DNA of 64,000 nucleotides from Prochilodus magdalenae (Eukaryota; Chordata; Actinopteri; Characiformes; Prochilodontidae). The position numbers and the translations under genes are program-made. The DNA lies in assembly GCA_024036415.1 (NCBI GenBank), contig JAMWET010003917.1, positions 1 to 64,000 on the forward strand, in the 5' to 3' direction. Of the stretch, positions 46,634 to 59,989 are shown in pieces; position 1 is the stretch's first letter; every line of letters begins with the position of its first letter. The notes under the pieces were generated by a model, which worked only from the letters and a program-made list of their open reading frames with translations, ran no database searches and had not been told where the DNA came from.

Positions 46634-48672
46634 TTATTGTTAAAGTCAGAAAAGAACCAACATGGAATGTAGATGTGGTAATTAGATAATTGGCTTATAT
46701 AACTTTACTTAACAACATAATCACTTACACATTTAGCATAGCGATGTTTTCAAAAAAGAACCATATATCTAATACGTGTTAAAGTCAGTCACCACTTACA
46801 CTATCTCAGCAATATAACTGCATTGTAAAAAGTGTTTATTGGTGTAATCTAAAAAGATGACTCTAATTTGTTGAGTCTTTTTTTTTTGCTTGCACTTTTT
46901 ACCATGTGGAACGGACCAATAGGAAATAGTCAAAAATTACTTTTTACATTACCTTACACAGACGTTTAAGAACATCTGCCCTTCTCCCATTCACTGTCTC
47001 AGTTTGGTAGATAGAGGTAACATAAGCAATGGTATCAGTATTTCATTTATTGTAGACTAACATGCAGCTTCATGAACTTCATGAACACCTGCAAGTCATC
47101 ATTACCTGCCTGACACCCCTATACACCTTTTTGTTTGGTTCTGCTGTTTGTAAAGTCCCTGTTTTTCTAAGCCGAGCTCCTGCGTTTTTCATTAGCTTGT
47201 TCCTGTGTTTTGAACTCTGTATTGTCTTTCTAGTTTTTCAGTTACAGATGCGTTTCTAATGGTGCATGCCTGTTTTGACTAAAAGGGCTGGACTGGCACA
47301 AACAAAGCCATTTTACATTTGCCATTGACCCCCATGCCTCCAACATTACAGTCTTATTTACTTAATATTATTGATTCTTGTTTTTATTGTTCGTTTATGT
47401 AGATTATTGCTTCCATCGGTTTTTCTATATTTTTCTTGCAATATAAAAAAATGTTTTAACTAAGCAACTGAGTTTATTGAACTTAAGACTAGATTAATAA
47501 TATCATATTAATACTCTGATATAGTTGCATATTGTGAAAGTTTATTATTTTAATGAACTCAAAATCTTGAGGCAAACCGGTTACTTACTTTTTTGTAGCT
47601 ATTGATTTGACTTGAAAAGCTGACATAAAAGTACAAAAAGCCCATTGTAAATAAAGTTACATATCTCTGTATCAGTGCTCCTAGTTCAATTTAACACCAG
47701 GTGATCATTGTTAAAAATACTATGGAATGTCTGCACACCTTTCGCCTGACTCCATAGTGAAATGCGATGCAGCACAGATAACACACTGTTCTCAGATAGT
47801 GACATTTCAGTTCCTCATATCTGAGCTTTTCATCATCTCTTTTTATGCAACTCTTTCATGTCTCACCTTTCCTTCACCCTAACATCGAGACTTCGAAAAC
47901 ACGATCTTCACATCTTCAGGAATGTACAAAATGTGTTTCTCTGCCAAATGTATAACAGTCTTTAAAAAACCCCACCAAAACAAAAACAAGCTGTGTCGCA
48001 GGCGCTGAACTTGGACTGAACTTTCCGACCTGCCACCTATAAAAGGTAGTGACTAATAACAGTGCTGCTAAAGTACACCGCAGTTCTTGGCAAGCTTTGA
48101 AAGTGTTCTTAAGTTAAGAGCTCAAATTGGGCATTTGGGACATGCCCTCTGGACACTTAAGCACATTTATAGCCAGAGCCAGCCTATGACAGTCCTGAGA
48201 GCGTAAGTAGGGATGGACAAAAACACTGAAATGATGAAATGCGTATTTGGAAAGGCACCAGCAGAAGTACATACTGTAAAAGTGCAACTTAAAAAAGACT
48301 TAAATTTGTTACAAGCAATTGAAAATAAATTTTACTTTGAGTGAATCATTTGTTCTTATTCCTGTTCTGAGGTTAAATAAAACTAATTGATTTGGTTGGG
48401 AGTGTTATTTTAGGTTGGACCAAAGAAACTTTTTGCAGTGCAGCATGTGATGAGGCTTATTTCATACTGTTTATTACTGAAAGGTCATAGAAAATCTTTC
48501 CTATGTCCTTATTCCAAAAAACAAAGTTACAGCCAGGTTTCCACTGGGCACTTGCTCCGCACCCATCTCAGCTTGCTTTTTTTGGTTCCCTCAATTTGGC
48601 TACAGTTAGGGAAAGTGCAGAACTGTAAACTTTAAGCAGTGGTGTATCCTAAGACACAAATTGCCTTATTCA
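45881..48672. other. Gene-free stretch
   Basis: Contains an (ATTT)n microsatellite at 46593-46636 and several short incidental frames. No exon, RNA gene or transposon recognised. Confidence 0.4.
46593..46636. repeat. (ATTT)n microsatellite
   Basis: Eleven nearly uninterrupted ATTT units. Confidence 0.95.
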
Positions 48673-49280
48673 TGCACAGGACTGATTTGATTGATGCTAC
48701 AGAAACTACCTTTCATGTATGTACTTCTCTATCAAAACTACCATGACGTATTGGTCAGCAATGACTAGTTGCACTTATAATGACCTTTTCTTTTCTATAG
48801 ATATGAGCACTGCGCTGTTAAGTTTTCCATTCACTACAAGGTCTTGTTTATGACATTTAAAGCTCTTAATGGCCTAGTTACCGGATATCTATTTATTGAA
48901 GCCCATTTAGGCCATCCAGAATCCTACCCATCTTAGCTAGATCACTACTCAGCCAAGGCAGGCTAACGGATAGCTCACTTTGTGGAAAATATTATTTGAT
49001 GTAGCTTTGAAGTTCAGTAGCAAATGCTTACCATGACAATGAACACCCACTCATCTTCTAAACCTCTTAAACCTTCAGGGTCCCCGGAGCTGCTGGAGCC
49101 TTCAGTGGGCAGAGGGGAGGAAACACCCCAGACATGCACAGGACTGATCTGATTGATGCTACAGAAACTACCTTTCATGTATGTACCTCTCTATCAAAAC
49201 AACCATGACGAATTGGTCAGCAATGACTAGTTGCACTTATAATGACCTTTCTTTTCTATAGATATGAGCACTGGGCTGGG
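48673..49280 (+). mobile_element. LINE-derived block with internal direct duplication
   Basis: About 145 bp beginning ATGCACAGGACTGAT occurs at 48673 and again at 49132. Between them (about 48828-49132) lies a LINE fragment reading HYKVLFMTFKALNGL, a motif near the C-terminus of L2/CR1-type ORF2. This is followed by a SINE-like CTTCAGTGGGCAGAGGGGAG block. The middle part is almost identical to 52110-52425. Confidence 0.75.
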
Positions 49281-49389
49281 GTTGCCAGGTAGTGTTCTTT
49301 TTTTGTTGTTGTTTTTCTGTTTGGGCAGTGTCTGAGCTCATGGTGAGCTTTAGGCTCTAACCTTCCTGTACTAGCTGGAATATTATCCA

Positions 49390-49590
49390 ATGGAACACTA
49401 AACACGGCTGTAAGTCGCTCTGGATGAGAGCATCTACTAAATGCCTTAAATGTAAATGTTTTATTTTTTACCTTTTTTAACCTTTTTTCTTTCTCATGTC
49501 TTCTTTCTTTGTTGTTTTGCTTTGTATCATAATGCACATTAAGCTGCATGTTTAATGATTGAAAGGTGCTATATAAACCAAGATCATTAC
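49390..49590 (+). repeat. Retroelement tail fragments
   Basis: TAAGTCGCTCTGGATGAGAG followed by CATCTACTAAATGCC is a ubiquitous teleost repeat tail. GAAAGGTGCTATATAAACCA at about 49561 resembles the L2 3' terminus. Two short pieces lie side by side. Confidence 0.6.
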
Positions 49591-49734
49591 TATTAGTTCA
49601 TCTTTGAGAGACAGAAGAAAGCTAATCAAATAAAGAGGCTGCTGGTGTTCTTAAACCAAGGGACTGACCCCAGAGTCCAGACCTTGGTATTATTAAATGT
49701 GTTTGAGACTGGAAGAAAAGCCTAAACTTTGGCT

Positions 49735-50130
49735 GGGAACTTCGGCTAACATTGCCTTAACTGGACTTTGACTAATGTTACCTACGAGTTCCTGTGAGGT
49801 TTTAAAGATAATGTTTTAGTCTGACATTTAAAGAATGTTTAAAGGTATTCATAACTTCAAATAAAGTTCCTATAAGGTTAAATGTTGACTAAGACATCAT
49901 GCTTTAACTGCAAGAGAATCAGAGTAGATGTTTTGAAGATGTTGTCAGGACCACAGATTGTGTTGCATGATAACAAAAGAAGAACATTCTCAGAGCAACA
50001 TCTGGAAAATGTTTTATGGATGTTACTAAGGCCTGAGATGACAGAATGTTTTAGAGACCGTACTCCGGCATTTAGAAGGAACATTCTTCCGGCTGAAAAC
50101 ATTGATTGAACATCGCATTGCATATTCTCA
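49735..50130 (+). mobile_element. MITE-like repeat (relative of 10098-10365)
   Basis: Non-coding repeat with many GTT/AAC-rich short blocks (GTTCCTATAAGG, GAACATTCTCAGAGCAACAT). It is homologous in reverse orientation to 10098-10365. The open frames on both strands here reflect low stop density, not genes. Ends approximate. Confidence 0.6.
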
Positions 50131-51719
50131 GGACGTTTTAGGACAAATCATTTCCAGCCAGGTTTGGAGTTGTTGAAGCTTCTGTGCCATTTTGTGGCCA
50201 TTTTGACCGGTATGTAAAGAAATACGAAGGAGTCTCTGACTACACCACAGCTGTTTGGGCCAGCTACATACATGACAACGCCTAGGCTGGCCGCTTGAGT
50301 GTTTAGCAACACGGCACCACAGCTATGCTGGCTCCCAGGCACAGCTGCTACACCACAGCCATGAAGCTGCTGAGCCTAGGCTTTTGAATGACCCTTCACT
50401 GCAGCCACAAGGCTTCCAAGTCTGGATGCTCAAGCGACTACACACCACAGTTACAAGGCTGCCTGGGCCAGCTGCTTCTGCGATGCTACTTGGGATTGTA
50501 ATCGGTTGCTGTAATAGCTGTGAGTTAGGAAGCAGCTATGCTGAAAGTTGTGCGGTTTCCCTCATACCGGCTTTTTCACGCTCCATTGCAGAAAGCTGGA
50601 GCTTCTTGTTCCCCTGTACTTTTATCATGATAGATGAGCTGCCGTTGGTTTGGAGCCTTGGCCGCTGATGATATCACCCCTAAAAGGGAAGTGGCGAGCC
50701 GCATCGTCACCTCTGGCCGCCTCTTTTGTCCAGCCGTCACTTTGCTGTGGGGGGAAACTGTTTGCCAATGGCTGGCTGCACTCTCACTCCCACCACTGCC
50801 ATCCATCATGGTGGACTCGTGCCTCTGTGTGCACAACAAGGGCTTTTCCTTTTCACTTTAGCTATTTATCTTATGCAATTAGGCCATGCAGGGAAAAAAA
50901 ACGGCATATGAAACTCTTGCGTGCAACATAAAGCCATACATGTTATTACATAGGATACAACAAATCCAAACAAAGCATGATTATCAGGCTTCTCGTGTGG
51001 TGTTAAGCTTAAATCTAGCATGAGTGATGCAAAGCAGCCTGTTTGAACAACAAAGGGGCTCGAGAGAGAGAGACAGCAGGGAGGGAAAGTAGACAACCAA
51101 AGGTGAAGACTCAGTAAAGCTGTGTGTGTGTGTGCGCCTCTAAAATGAAGATTTTAAACTGCCTCCTCAGAGACGTTTAGTCTGCGTCTGTCTCTGGGTG
51201 AGTTGGAGGGGTGATGTTACTGAAGCGTGGCTTCAGGTTGACCCACACTGTCCTGGTTCGAGGAATTTGTGGTCCACCACTAATCCCCCCCTCACCCCCG
51301 CCTGGAGGAATGCGTCAATCCTACACCTGCTTTCAGTAAACACACTCCCAGCCTGCCCACAGGCCTCCGGGGTCAGCTAAACCCCCTTCTAATACTAGGT
51401 GAGCTCCCCTTAATTCCACCACAGAGCTTACACAGCGCTTACATGAGGTTGGTTAAAGGGAAAGTAGGGAACAGGTTGTCTTTTGCCTTAAAGGAATAAT
51501 TTGGCAATATCATTTTCATTGATGCAGTCGATTGCACCGGAGACATGCTAACTGTACAAGAGGCTGAAATGAGTTCAGACTTTCATAACAATCGGATTTG
51601 ACTACGTGTAACGTGTGACTCACTAATATCCCTGCTATATCTCTAAATAAGCATCAACTAGTTCAGACTGTGTCAACATATTAGTTTTATTCATAATACC
51701 TGCCTGGTAAGCTTCACAT
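50131..51719. other. Gene-free stretch
   Basis: Several overlapping frames on both strands at 50148-51096 reflect slightly higher GC, not recognisable protein. No transposon seen. Confidence 0.4.
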
Positions 51720-52440
51720 TGACTACAAGGCCTTGTTTATGACATTTAAAGCTTTTAATGGCTTAGCTTCAGCATATCTATCTGTTGAAGGGCTTCCAGG
51801 CCATCCAGAATCCCACCCAGCCCCGCCAGACCACTTTGCTCACTAAGGCAGTCTAACTGCGAACATCTAAGATCTCTGACAGCTCCGGGGGCTGCTCAGC
51901 AGGAAAACAAAGCTTTCCCCTGATCAAGTTCTCTCCGCTGGAGAGACATATGCTATCCATTGACGATGTCGAAAAAATGTATGCTTTCATGACTATTAGA
52001 ATTGACTACTGTAATGTGTTCCTCCCTCTGCTCCCTGCTCTATCTCTACATAAGCTCCAACTAATTCAACCGTTGTCAGCAGATTATTCTTTTTCCATTT
52101 ATACCGGCTTTCTGTTAAGTTTCCCATTCACTACAAGGTCTTGTTTATGACATTTAAAGCTCTTAATGGCCTAGTTACGGGATATCTATTTGTTGAAGCC
52201 CATTCAGGCCATCCAGAATCCCACCCATCTTAGCTAGATCACTACTCAGCCAAGGCAGGCTAACGGATAGCTCACTTTGTGGGAAATTATTATTCAATGT
52301 AGCTTTGAAGTTCAGTAGCAAATGCTTACCATGACAATGAACACCCACTCATCTTCTAAACCTCTTAAACCTTCAGGGTTCCCGGAGCTGCTGGAGCCTT
52401 CAGTGGGCAGAGGGGAGGACACACCCCAGACAGGCCACCA
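51720..52440 (+). mobile_element. L2/CR1-type LINE ORF2 C-terminal fragments
   Basis: The first piece (51713-51860) reads HIDYKALFMTFKAFNGLA. The second (51950-52340) reads IRIDYCNVFLPLLPALSLHK, then LQLIQ, then FHYKVLFMTFKALNGL after frameshifts. These match the end of reverse transcriptase and the region beyond it in L2/CR1-type non-LTR elements. No endonuclease or RT core is present. A SINE-like block follows at 52345-52440. Confidence 0.8.
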
Positions 52441-52576
52441 ATCCATAGCCGGAGACAATAAGCAAGAACTATTATCAAATGTCCATAAGTGTGGACACCA
52501 TACACATAAGGGTTAGTAGTGGGTTTTTGAGCTTTCCTCAATTCGTTTGAACTACAGCTGTTAAAAGGCCTTTATA

Positions 52577-52917
52577 CACAGTCAAGTCACATTATTATGA
52601 CCAATATCCACAGGCAGCACCTAGACGGCAGTAACTTTCTGGTAGGTAGTCACAGGAGTCTGGCGCCATACTGACTGTAGCGCATCCCACAGCTGCTGGA
52701 GCGTGCGTGGGGTAGGATCTATAGCGTGAACACAACGATTGAGGTGGTCCCACAGATGCTCAATTGTTTTCAAGTCTGGGGAATTTGTGGGCCAGGTTAA
52801 AACTCTGAAAGGATGAGAAGGACCCAGAGAATGTTGCAACAACCTGACTTCCTTCCTGAGCTATGCACTGTCACTATTGAAAGTAGGAAGTGGTCATAAT
52901 AATGTAACTCGACTGAG
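52577..52917 (-). mobile_element. Deleted Tc1-like element with both ends
   Basis: 341 bp between TA dinucleotides. Ends are imperfect inverted repeats: CACAGTCAAGTCACATTATT against CTCAGTCGAGTTACATTATT. The minus strand encodes the transposase C-terminal block TWPTNSPDLKTIEHLWDHLN (around 52728-52790), which carries the region leading to the third catalytic residue. N-terminus and most of the core are absent. Confidence 0.88.
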
Positions 52918-53252
52918 TAGTTAACAAGTAATAGAGGCTTATTAGTGCCAGTACAATAATGTGTAATAATTACACTTTCCCCCAAACCGCATAAGTTATC
53001 TCAACCAAAGTTCAAAATAAAGGTTCCTAAGGAGTTCTTGGTTCTTGGCTATGGACGTAGGGTTCTATGTTTCATGTGTAGAGGCTCTATTAAGGTTCTA
53101 TAAAAGACTGGGGAGGGATTTTTTTAAAGATTATTTTGGTGCTATGTTTCTGACACTGTATGATATACTGTATTGTATAAAAATGGCCATAAATGCAAAT
53201 AAAATTCAAGGCTCAGGATGACTGCTACTAATTTTTTAGCTATTCTCTAACC
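52918..53252. other. Gene-free stretch with a GGTTCT-rich MITE-like remnant
   Basis: 53020-53110 has repeated GGTTCT/GTTCTAT blocks like those of the palindromic AAAGAACC family seen at 3830-3895 and 36360-36440. Otherwise nothing. Confidence 0.35.
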
Positions 53253-53526
53253 ACAGTTCCAAAAAGTTGGGACGCTGTGTACAATGTAAATGAATGTATA
53301 TAAAAACAGAATGCAATGATCTACAAATCACATAGACCCATATTTTATTCACTACAGAACACATCAGACGCTGCTGCCATCAAGTTCTACATGAGCTTCA
53401 TGAAATGATTATATATATATCACTTTTAGGATTTGAGCTCTACTGTAAATAAAATATGGGTCTATGGGAATAGCACATCACTGCATTCTGTTTTTATTTA
53501 CATTTATTTACATTTTACACAGCATT
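53253..53526. mobile_element. TIR-only Tc1-like MITE (AAAAAGTTGGGAC ends)
   Basis: Left arm ACAGTTCCAAAAAGTTGGGA, GTAAATGAATG, AAAACAGAATGCAATGATCT, then ACCCATATTTTATT. The right arm from about 53449 is its inverse (AATAAAATATGGGTCTATGG, CTGCATTCTGTTTTTATTTA, CATTTTACACAGC) but lacks the outermost bases. Arms are about 100 bp. The same ends border the relic at about 60590. Confidence 0.85.
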
Positions 53527-54643
53527 ACATGTGTTTTGAAAATGGAGCTATACATACTTTTATTTCTAAGTCTATGTCTATTTTGTGGGTAATGAAATGT
53601 CATACAGTGTCAGAAATCACATAAGCACATAAGCGAGTTGACTGACCAACTACTTTTGGAACAAATTTGTACTTTTGTAAAAATGTCAATTTGATTATCT
53701 CCAAATTATTTCTTCCAATTCTTAAACACAACATATCAATCAAGACTTAACGTCATTTATTAGAAGTCAGGGCCTAAAAGCGTAAAAAAGTTAAAAGCAA
53801 AACATATCACATGACATGTGTTTTAGCTCTCCCACGACGCCTGTTTTCATAACAGACTTCTACCCTCGGCTCTGCTGCTTTGTACCAGCTAGGTCGGCAC
53901 GCATCTTTGTGGCATTAGAACGATATCCGCTATGTCCCTCAGCATTTTTTTTCAGATCCTTTAAAGACTCAGCCAACCTGCAAGAGCTGTTTAAGTTACC
54001 TTTGGATGGAGTTTAAGCAAATGTTATCCCAGCTCTTTTCTGTTGGGGTTGCATTTTGAGCACACCCGGTATAGCTACCTAGCGGCCCAGCCATAATAAA
54101 CTGCTACTTTGTAAACCTTTTTTGGCTCCTGCTGAGTTTTCAGTTTACCTTTTAAGGGCCTTGTCCCATTCAGAGAGTGACTAATATAAAACGGTATTTA
54201 GCCAAGCCGTGCAGAGCAACACTAATGTTTATGAAACCGCCTCAGACTACCAATCAAATTCAGACTGACTCCATCGGGTACAATCCTAACAGAAGGTCAG
54301 GATCAGAAAGCTGTCATCACATAATGGAGTCTCGGAAGCATAGCAGTGCTGGCCATCAGTAAATGAAAAGTGGCATTGTGAATGAGGCGAGTGGCTGCTG
54401 GCTCTCAAAGTGCTGCTTTGGGAAAAATCATCTGCATAGTCCTTTCACCACAAATGTAGGAGATCAGCCAAGCATGGTTGGTGCCTGAAGTTTGCACTGG
54501 TTACACATACAAGGCTAATGTAATAGAAAGGTTTAGCTCATTGCTTAGCTCTACATTCAAATTCATGCTACTGTCACCACAAATGTGACTTGTATTGTGA
54601 GAAACACACTTGACCTTGTGGCCTTTTTAAATAAAAATGCCAC
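53527..54643. other. Gene-free stretch
   Basis: No gene or transposon recognised. The 66-aa frame at 53816-54016 has no family resemblance I can see. Confidence 0.4.
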
Positions 54644-55540
54644 ATTGTGTGGCCAAAAGTATTTGGACACCTCTCCTAATTGCTTTGAGCTCAGATGTTG
54701 TGGCCATATACATAAAAGGTGCCTTAATCAAATATAGAGCAATCTCCTTAAACAAACGTTGGCAGTAGAAGGCAGTAGTAGTCATACTGAAGTCTGTCCC
54801 AGTTAACTGTAGGTGCTAATATTATAAATGGAAGTGTAGCAACAACAGCTTGGCCACAAAGCTTTAGACCACGGACACAGAATGAGACCATTGGCTGCTG
54901 AAACATGTAGCGTGTATAAAACGTCTATCCTCTATTACATCACTCACTCTAGTGTGCCAGACTGCTCCTGGAAGCAACTGCAGCACATGAACGGTGCATC
55001 TGGACCTTCATGAAATGGGTTGCCATGGTCGAGCAGCTGCACACATAAAATCACTATGCACAATTCCAAGCATGCTGTCACTAGACTTGTGTTCTCTGGA
55101 CTCATGCCTCACTATCTGGCAGTTTGATGAATGAATCTAGGTTTGGCAGATGCCAGGAGAATGTTACCTGCTGGGATTCGTAGTGTCTGCAGTAAGGTTT
55201 AGTGTAATGTTCTGGGGGTTTTACATCTAGGGTTGTTTCAAGGTCTGGGCCCCTTAGATCCGATGTAGGCCAATGTCAATGCTACGCTATACAAAGACAT
55301 TTTGCCCAATTATTTGTTTCCAATTTTGTGGCAACAATTTGAAGACCACTTTCTGTTGCAATATAAATATGCCCATCCATAAACACATGGTTTGATGAAT
55401 GTGGTGTGGAGGATCCCTTTGTGCAGGCTCCTGCACAAAGCCCTGACCTTAACCCCATTAAACACATTTGAAATGCCCTGGAACGTCAACTGCAAGCCAG
55501 GACTTCTTGTCCATCATCAGTGCCTGACTTTGCAAATGGT
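54644..55540 (+). mobile_element. Tc1-like transposon relic (CCAAAAGT family), nearly full span
   Basis: Starts ATTGTGTGGCCAAAAGTATT and continues through decayed transposase sequence to CACAAAGCCCTGACCTTAACCCC, which reads SPDLNPIKHI: the conserved block before the third catalytic residue of Tc1 transposases. After it comes the match to GAACGTCAACTGCAAGCCAG. Many frameshifts and stops. The right end is not recognisable. Confidence 0.8.
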
Positions 55541-56017
55541 TAATATTTTATATATTCTTTGACCCTATATTATTTAATAAGAGTGAAGGAGATGGAGAGA
55601 TGAAGTAAGAGACAAAAGAGAGATTGTCAGTACGTCATGTAGGCAGGTGTGGGATTTGGTGTTGGGTGTCCACCGATTGCTTGAAGGCGCTCAGGCTTTT
55701 TATTGCAGATTTCCACCACCTGATCCGCGCTCAGTGTGGGCTGTGAATAGAGGCAATGTATAGGCTCTAGTGCAAGGTCGTGCAAGCCCAAGTCTAGAGA
55801 TCCATCATTAACCATGTAAATCTGCATACCTCGGCTGTCGTTTCGGAATGATGAGCGTTGGTTTCGGGGGCTAGGCCCCTGTTCACCATTGTTACTGCCA
55901 AGTGAAGCTCAAATATCAAATTCCTTCCCTTCACACTCAAGGTGTGTGCAATGCAAAGCAAATCTCAGTAGAACACAATATAAGTCATGAGCCATGGCTT
56001 CTTCATACATCATTGTA

Positions 56018-56019
<2 letters not shown>

Positions 56020-56102
<83 letters not shown>
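56020..56102. repeat. (TA)n microsatellite
   Basis: About 41 uninterrupted TA units, self-complementary and likely length-polymorphic. Confidence 0.97.
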
Positions 56103-56103
<1 letters not shown>

Positions 56104-59100
56104 CACTCTTTTTCTGTTTTAATATAGTTCCCTGTGCTCTGTGAAAGTCAACTCTGAAGAGTCTAAAACAAATAACACCATCATTTTGGTTTTACATGAG
56201 GTGTTTTACCCTGTCGTTACTCCTCCAAGAAGAAAGGGTAATTTCCGGGTGTTCATTTTGTATGTTAATGAGCTCTCCTCTCATTGGCTGTCCGAGTAGA
56301 GGGGTTAAAATAGCATTGTGTAGGGGTGGAAAGCTCTAAAATGGCTGCTGCAGAATGTAAAGACAAATACATGTTTTTATTTTATGCACTGGCTACATAT
56401 TTTGCACTGGTTACGTAAACTATGACGTATACATAACACACAAGACAGAAATTTGAGTCACCTTGAGTGTTAGTAAAGTGGTAGTAACCTAAGGCTCCTG
56501 CAGATGACAATGCATGAGGATGATAAGGCTATAAATACCTGCAGGGTGTGAGTGACAGGATTCATAGAGTGAGAAGAGGTGGTACAGTGCATTGAATGTC
56601 TTGTTCTATGTGTGGTCTATCTGTGGAAGTTTTTTTGAATTGAACCCACTTGGATTTGGTTATAAACCACTGGTTATCCACTATAGCTAGCGTTACAGCC
56701 CACTTTTTTTTATTAACATTTCCAACTGTGCTTTAGACGTCGCCTGTTTGTCTCTTTCTTCAAAACAGTACGATTTACAAGGTTCGCAATTTTTATAAAA
56801 CAGTTTTGGTACTGGTAAAAGTGTTTCACATCTTCTACATATGTTTTTGCTTTTGTAATGTTGTTTTCTAGAACGTAGTTTTTTTTATTTGTAAATTTGT
56901 TTTTATTTTTGTAATTTTGTTTTCAGAAATATTCATTTGTTTTGCAATTCTCAGCCACTGTATTTAATCCTAATATAATGGAATCATATACCTCACCACT
57001 TAGCTTTACATACGAATAGATATCATAACAACCTTGACTGAAACTTGTGAGGCCGTTAAATATTGTTGACAGAAAAAGACTTGTTTTGGTGGTTTCTGAT
57101 GCTTTATGTCCTGTTATTATTAATAAAAGTGCCACATACACTATATGGCCACCTATTGAGTTCAAGGGTAAAAACTGAGTTCATGAAATCCCTTCATACA
57201 GAAGGGCAGTAAATGTGGTAATGTCATACAATGAGGCCATCATTTTCTTGCCCTGCTGAGTAGTGCACAGTACAGACAGACCATAGATATCAGATTTTTT
57301 TATGCCTATGATAAAAGATATGTGCACTTACCAAATCATGTTCCTGCCATGTAGTCATTGCACAGCAATGTTTAACAGACAATCTTTTAATTTTCTGTGG
57401 AAGTAGTTTTGTTTATGTTAGCCCTGCTCAGACATAGCTAATTTCCATTAGCCTGTTATGTTAGCGTGAAGTGTCAGTGTGGAGTTCTGGCGTTTTAGCT
57501 GCTCTCTAGAGGAAATACACACATAGCAAACTCATAATAGACAACATATTCTTTATTTTGGATGCTAACTGTTTGGAGGCTAACTCCCCCAGAACTGTCT
57601 CAGAACATTCCGGGAGCTTAACTGACTGTAGTGAGTGCAGACTATAGACCAGCTTACACAGAGCATCTGCTAACATCAGTGAAGAAGAGTCTGCTGAGCC
57701 CAGCATCAGATATTAACAGAAAGAACTCTTGAGCTGAGTGATGTTTCATCGCTGCTTTAACATCCTCCTTTTCATCAGACCACAACCTCAAACCACAGCT
57801 ATGAATGCAAAAGTCTGGAGGCTGGATGAATGCCCATGTTTATTTGAGAGGGGTGGGATCAGGACCCTTGCTTGATGTGAACATACGACATAACATCAAA
57901 GACCTACATTTCTCTGTCAGTGGATACTCAGGGTAACTCGATTTACCTTTTCATTTCTGATAATGATACTAAAAGTGCATTCTTAAGTTGCCGGTACACA
58001 CATCAGTGTGCCCCTCTCTTTAACAACTCAGCTGTTGATAATGAATTTGTCTGGGTGCACTTTGCCTAACATGTAAATAACATCAGGCTCAAACTGTAAA
58101 ACAAATGTTCTAGTAAATTAAAGGAAGAGAGCCTGCTACATTCAGACTAATTTCTGCAACATATTTTTATATCAACATTTTCATGCAAATAACTTTTATC
58201 AGTGTTCATCAGATTTAAAGCGCAGCATCATATTTAATGCACAGCTTTGGGTGCAATAGTGTAGTTTAGCAGCAAGTGTGTTTAAATACACTTAATAACT
58301 TGAATATAATCAGAGCTCTGCATTTATCTGATAATACTAGTAGGCATGTAAATAGGATTGTCTGATTTCTTAGATCAGATTGAGACCTAGAAATCTGATT
58401 ATGAAATCTGATGAAGAGAGCTGTATTTTAGCGTAATAATTTTAGCTTAATTACCCAGCGAATGAAACCTTACTCTGATTTCTTTTGGATTTCTCAGTCC
58501 ACAAGCCGGATTTAACATGGTAACCCACAGATGGCAACAAAACACGAACTAAGGGATTTAAGTATCCTTATTTTCTAGATGATCTTCCACTTGACTTGAT
58601 GTATGTTCATATGTAATTTCAGGTGGAATGCCTAAAAAGGCTGCCACGTGAAGGGCTGCCACATGAAGGTTTACATTATGTCATTTTCTGAGTTTATTGG
58701 CTGACTGGATAGCAGAATTCTGATTACTGCCCTCATGTAAATCTGGAGTTTCACCGTAATCTGTTTAATAATTTAATAAATGCATATAAATGGCTAGTAT
58801 CAGAGTAATACCAATACTGAGTATCATATTATCACACCCTTAGTGGATACAAGCAACACATTTATGATCTAACAATGACAATGCAGTTTCGTTTATTGAG
58901 TCTCATTTTAAACTTTTGAGAAGCCATTGGGAAAAGCACTTAGTACTGTAGTACCCCAAGCACTTTCCATATAAGGATGTGTTTTGAATTCTGTGCCAGC
59001 ATATCAGCCTTGTTTTTGTTCTTGCTCTTTTATTCCTGTCTTCACTTTTCTTATCTGAGCCACACTGATTGTGTGCAAGCGTCAGTAGCACATCAGTGAC

Positions 59101-59399
59101 ATGTCCGGCCGTTATGACGCTGCATACAGTCCCACCTCAGATAAAGAGACACCAGGCCCGTCACAATACTGTCCTGACGCCCTACAGGGCACTAAGTGGT
59201 GCTTCCCCGGCTCTCTGTTTAGCTAAGAACTGATAAAGTAGCCTGAGCTCCACTTGCTGAGCCACAGCTTATTGTAAACTGGCCAACAACGTGGAGCCGT
59301 GCCAAAAGCATGAAGTCATACATGTCGGTCTGAGATAGCAAACCTTCGGCTAGCATTAATGCAGTGTTTTCATTAATATAGTGTTTTCATTTTCATTTT

Positions 59400-59404
<5 letters not shown>

Positions 59405-59440
<36 letters not shown>
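59405..59440. repeat. (TA)n microsatellite
   Basis: About 18 TA units following a short CATTTT repeat. Confidence 0.95.
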
Positions 59441-59443
<3 letters not shown>

Positions 59444-59549
59444 TTAAACATACAGCATGTCACCCTTGGCTAGTAATGAAAAATTCACATGTGAATTATA
59501 ATAACCACATCAGAATACATACAAATTAAGCAATACCACAATGCAAACC

Positions 59550-59550
<1 letters not shown>

Positions 59551-59588
<38 letters not shown>
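59551..59588. repeat. (TAA)n microsatellite
   Basis: About 12 TAA units. Confidence 0.95.
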
Positions 59589-59590
<2 letters not shown>

Positions 59591-59989
59591 GTAAAAAAAG
59601 ATACATTTGTTTGCTTTCTTGCTTGCTTGTTTGTTGGTATGTACTATATATTTACTATATCATCATAACCACATCATAGTGCATGGCATGAATGCTTAAT
59701 CCAACAATTATTATTATTATTATTTTAATGTTATGGTTATTATTTTTGTTGGTGGTGGTATCATTGCTGTTGTTGATTAAGGCATACAATATTCAGTATT
59801 ATGCTGTGCAAAGTGTAAATCAAAACTAAACACATGATGTGCAAATAATAATGTTCATTTAAACTCTATATTTACAAACAGTATTAAGACAACATATCAA
59901 AGGTTAAACTAAGAAACCTATAGATTCATATTTTCATTCTGATGCCAGTGATAGGGTCATGACTAGCACTGTGTTGCACTGTCTTGCTT

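Larger units (their letters stand above)
55541..59989. other. Gene-free stretch with simple repeats
   Basis: Holds three simple arrays listed separately and no coding signal. AT-rich throughout; short frames are incidental. Confidence 0.4.
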
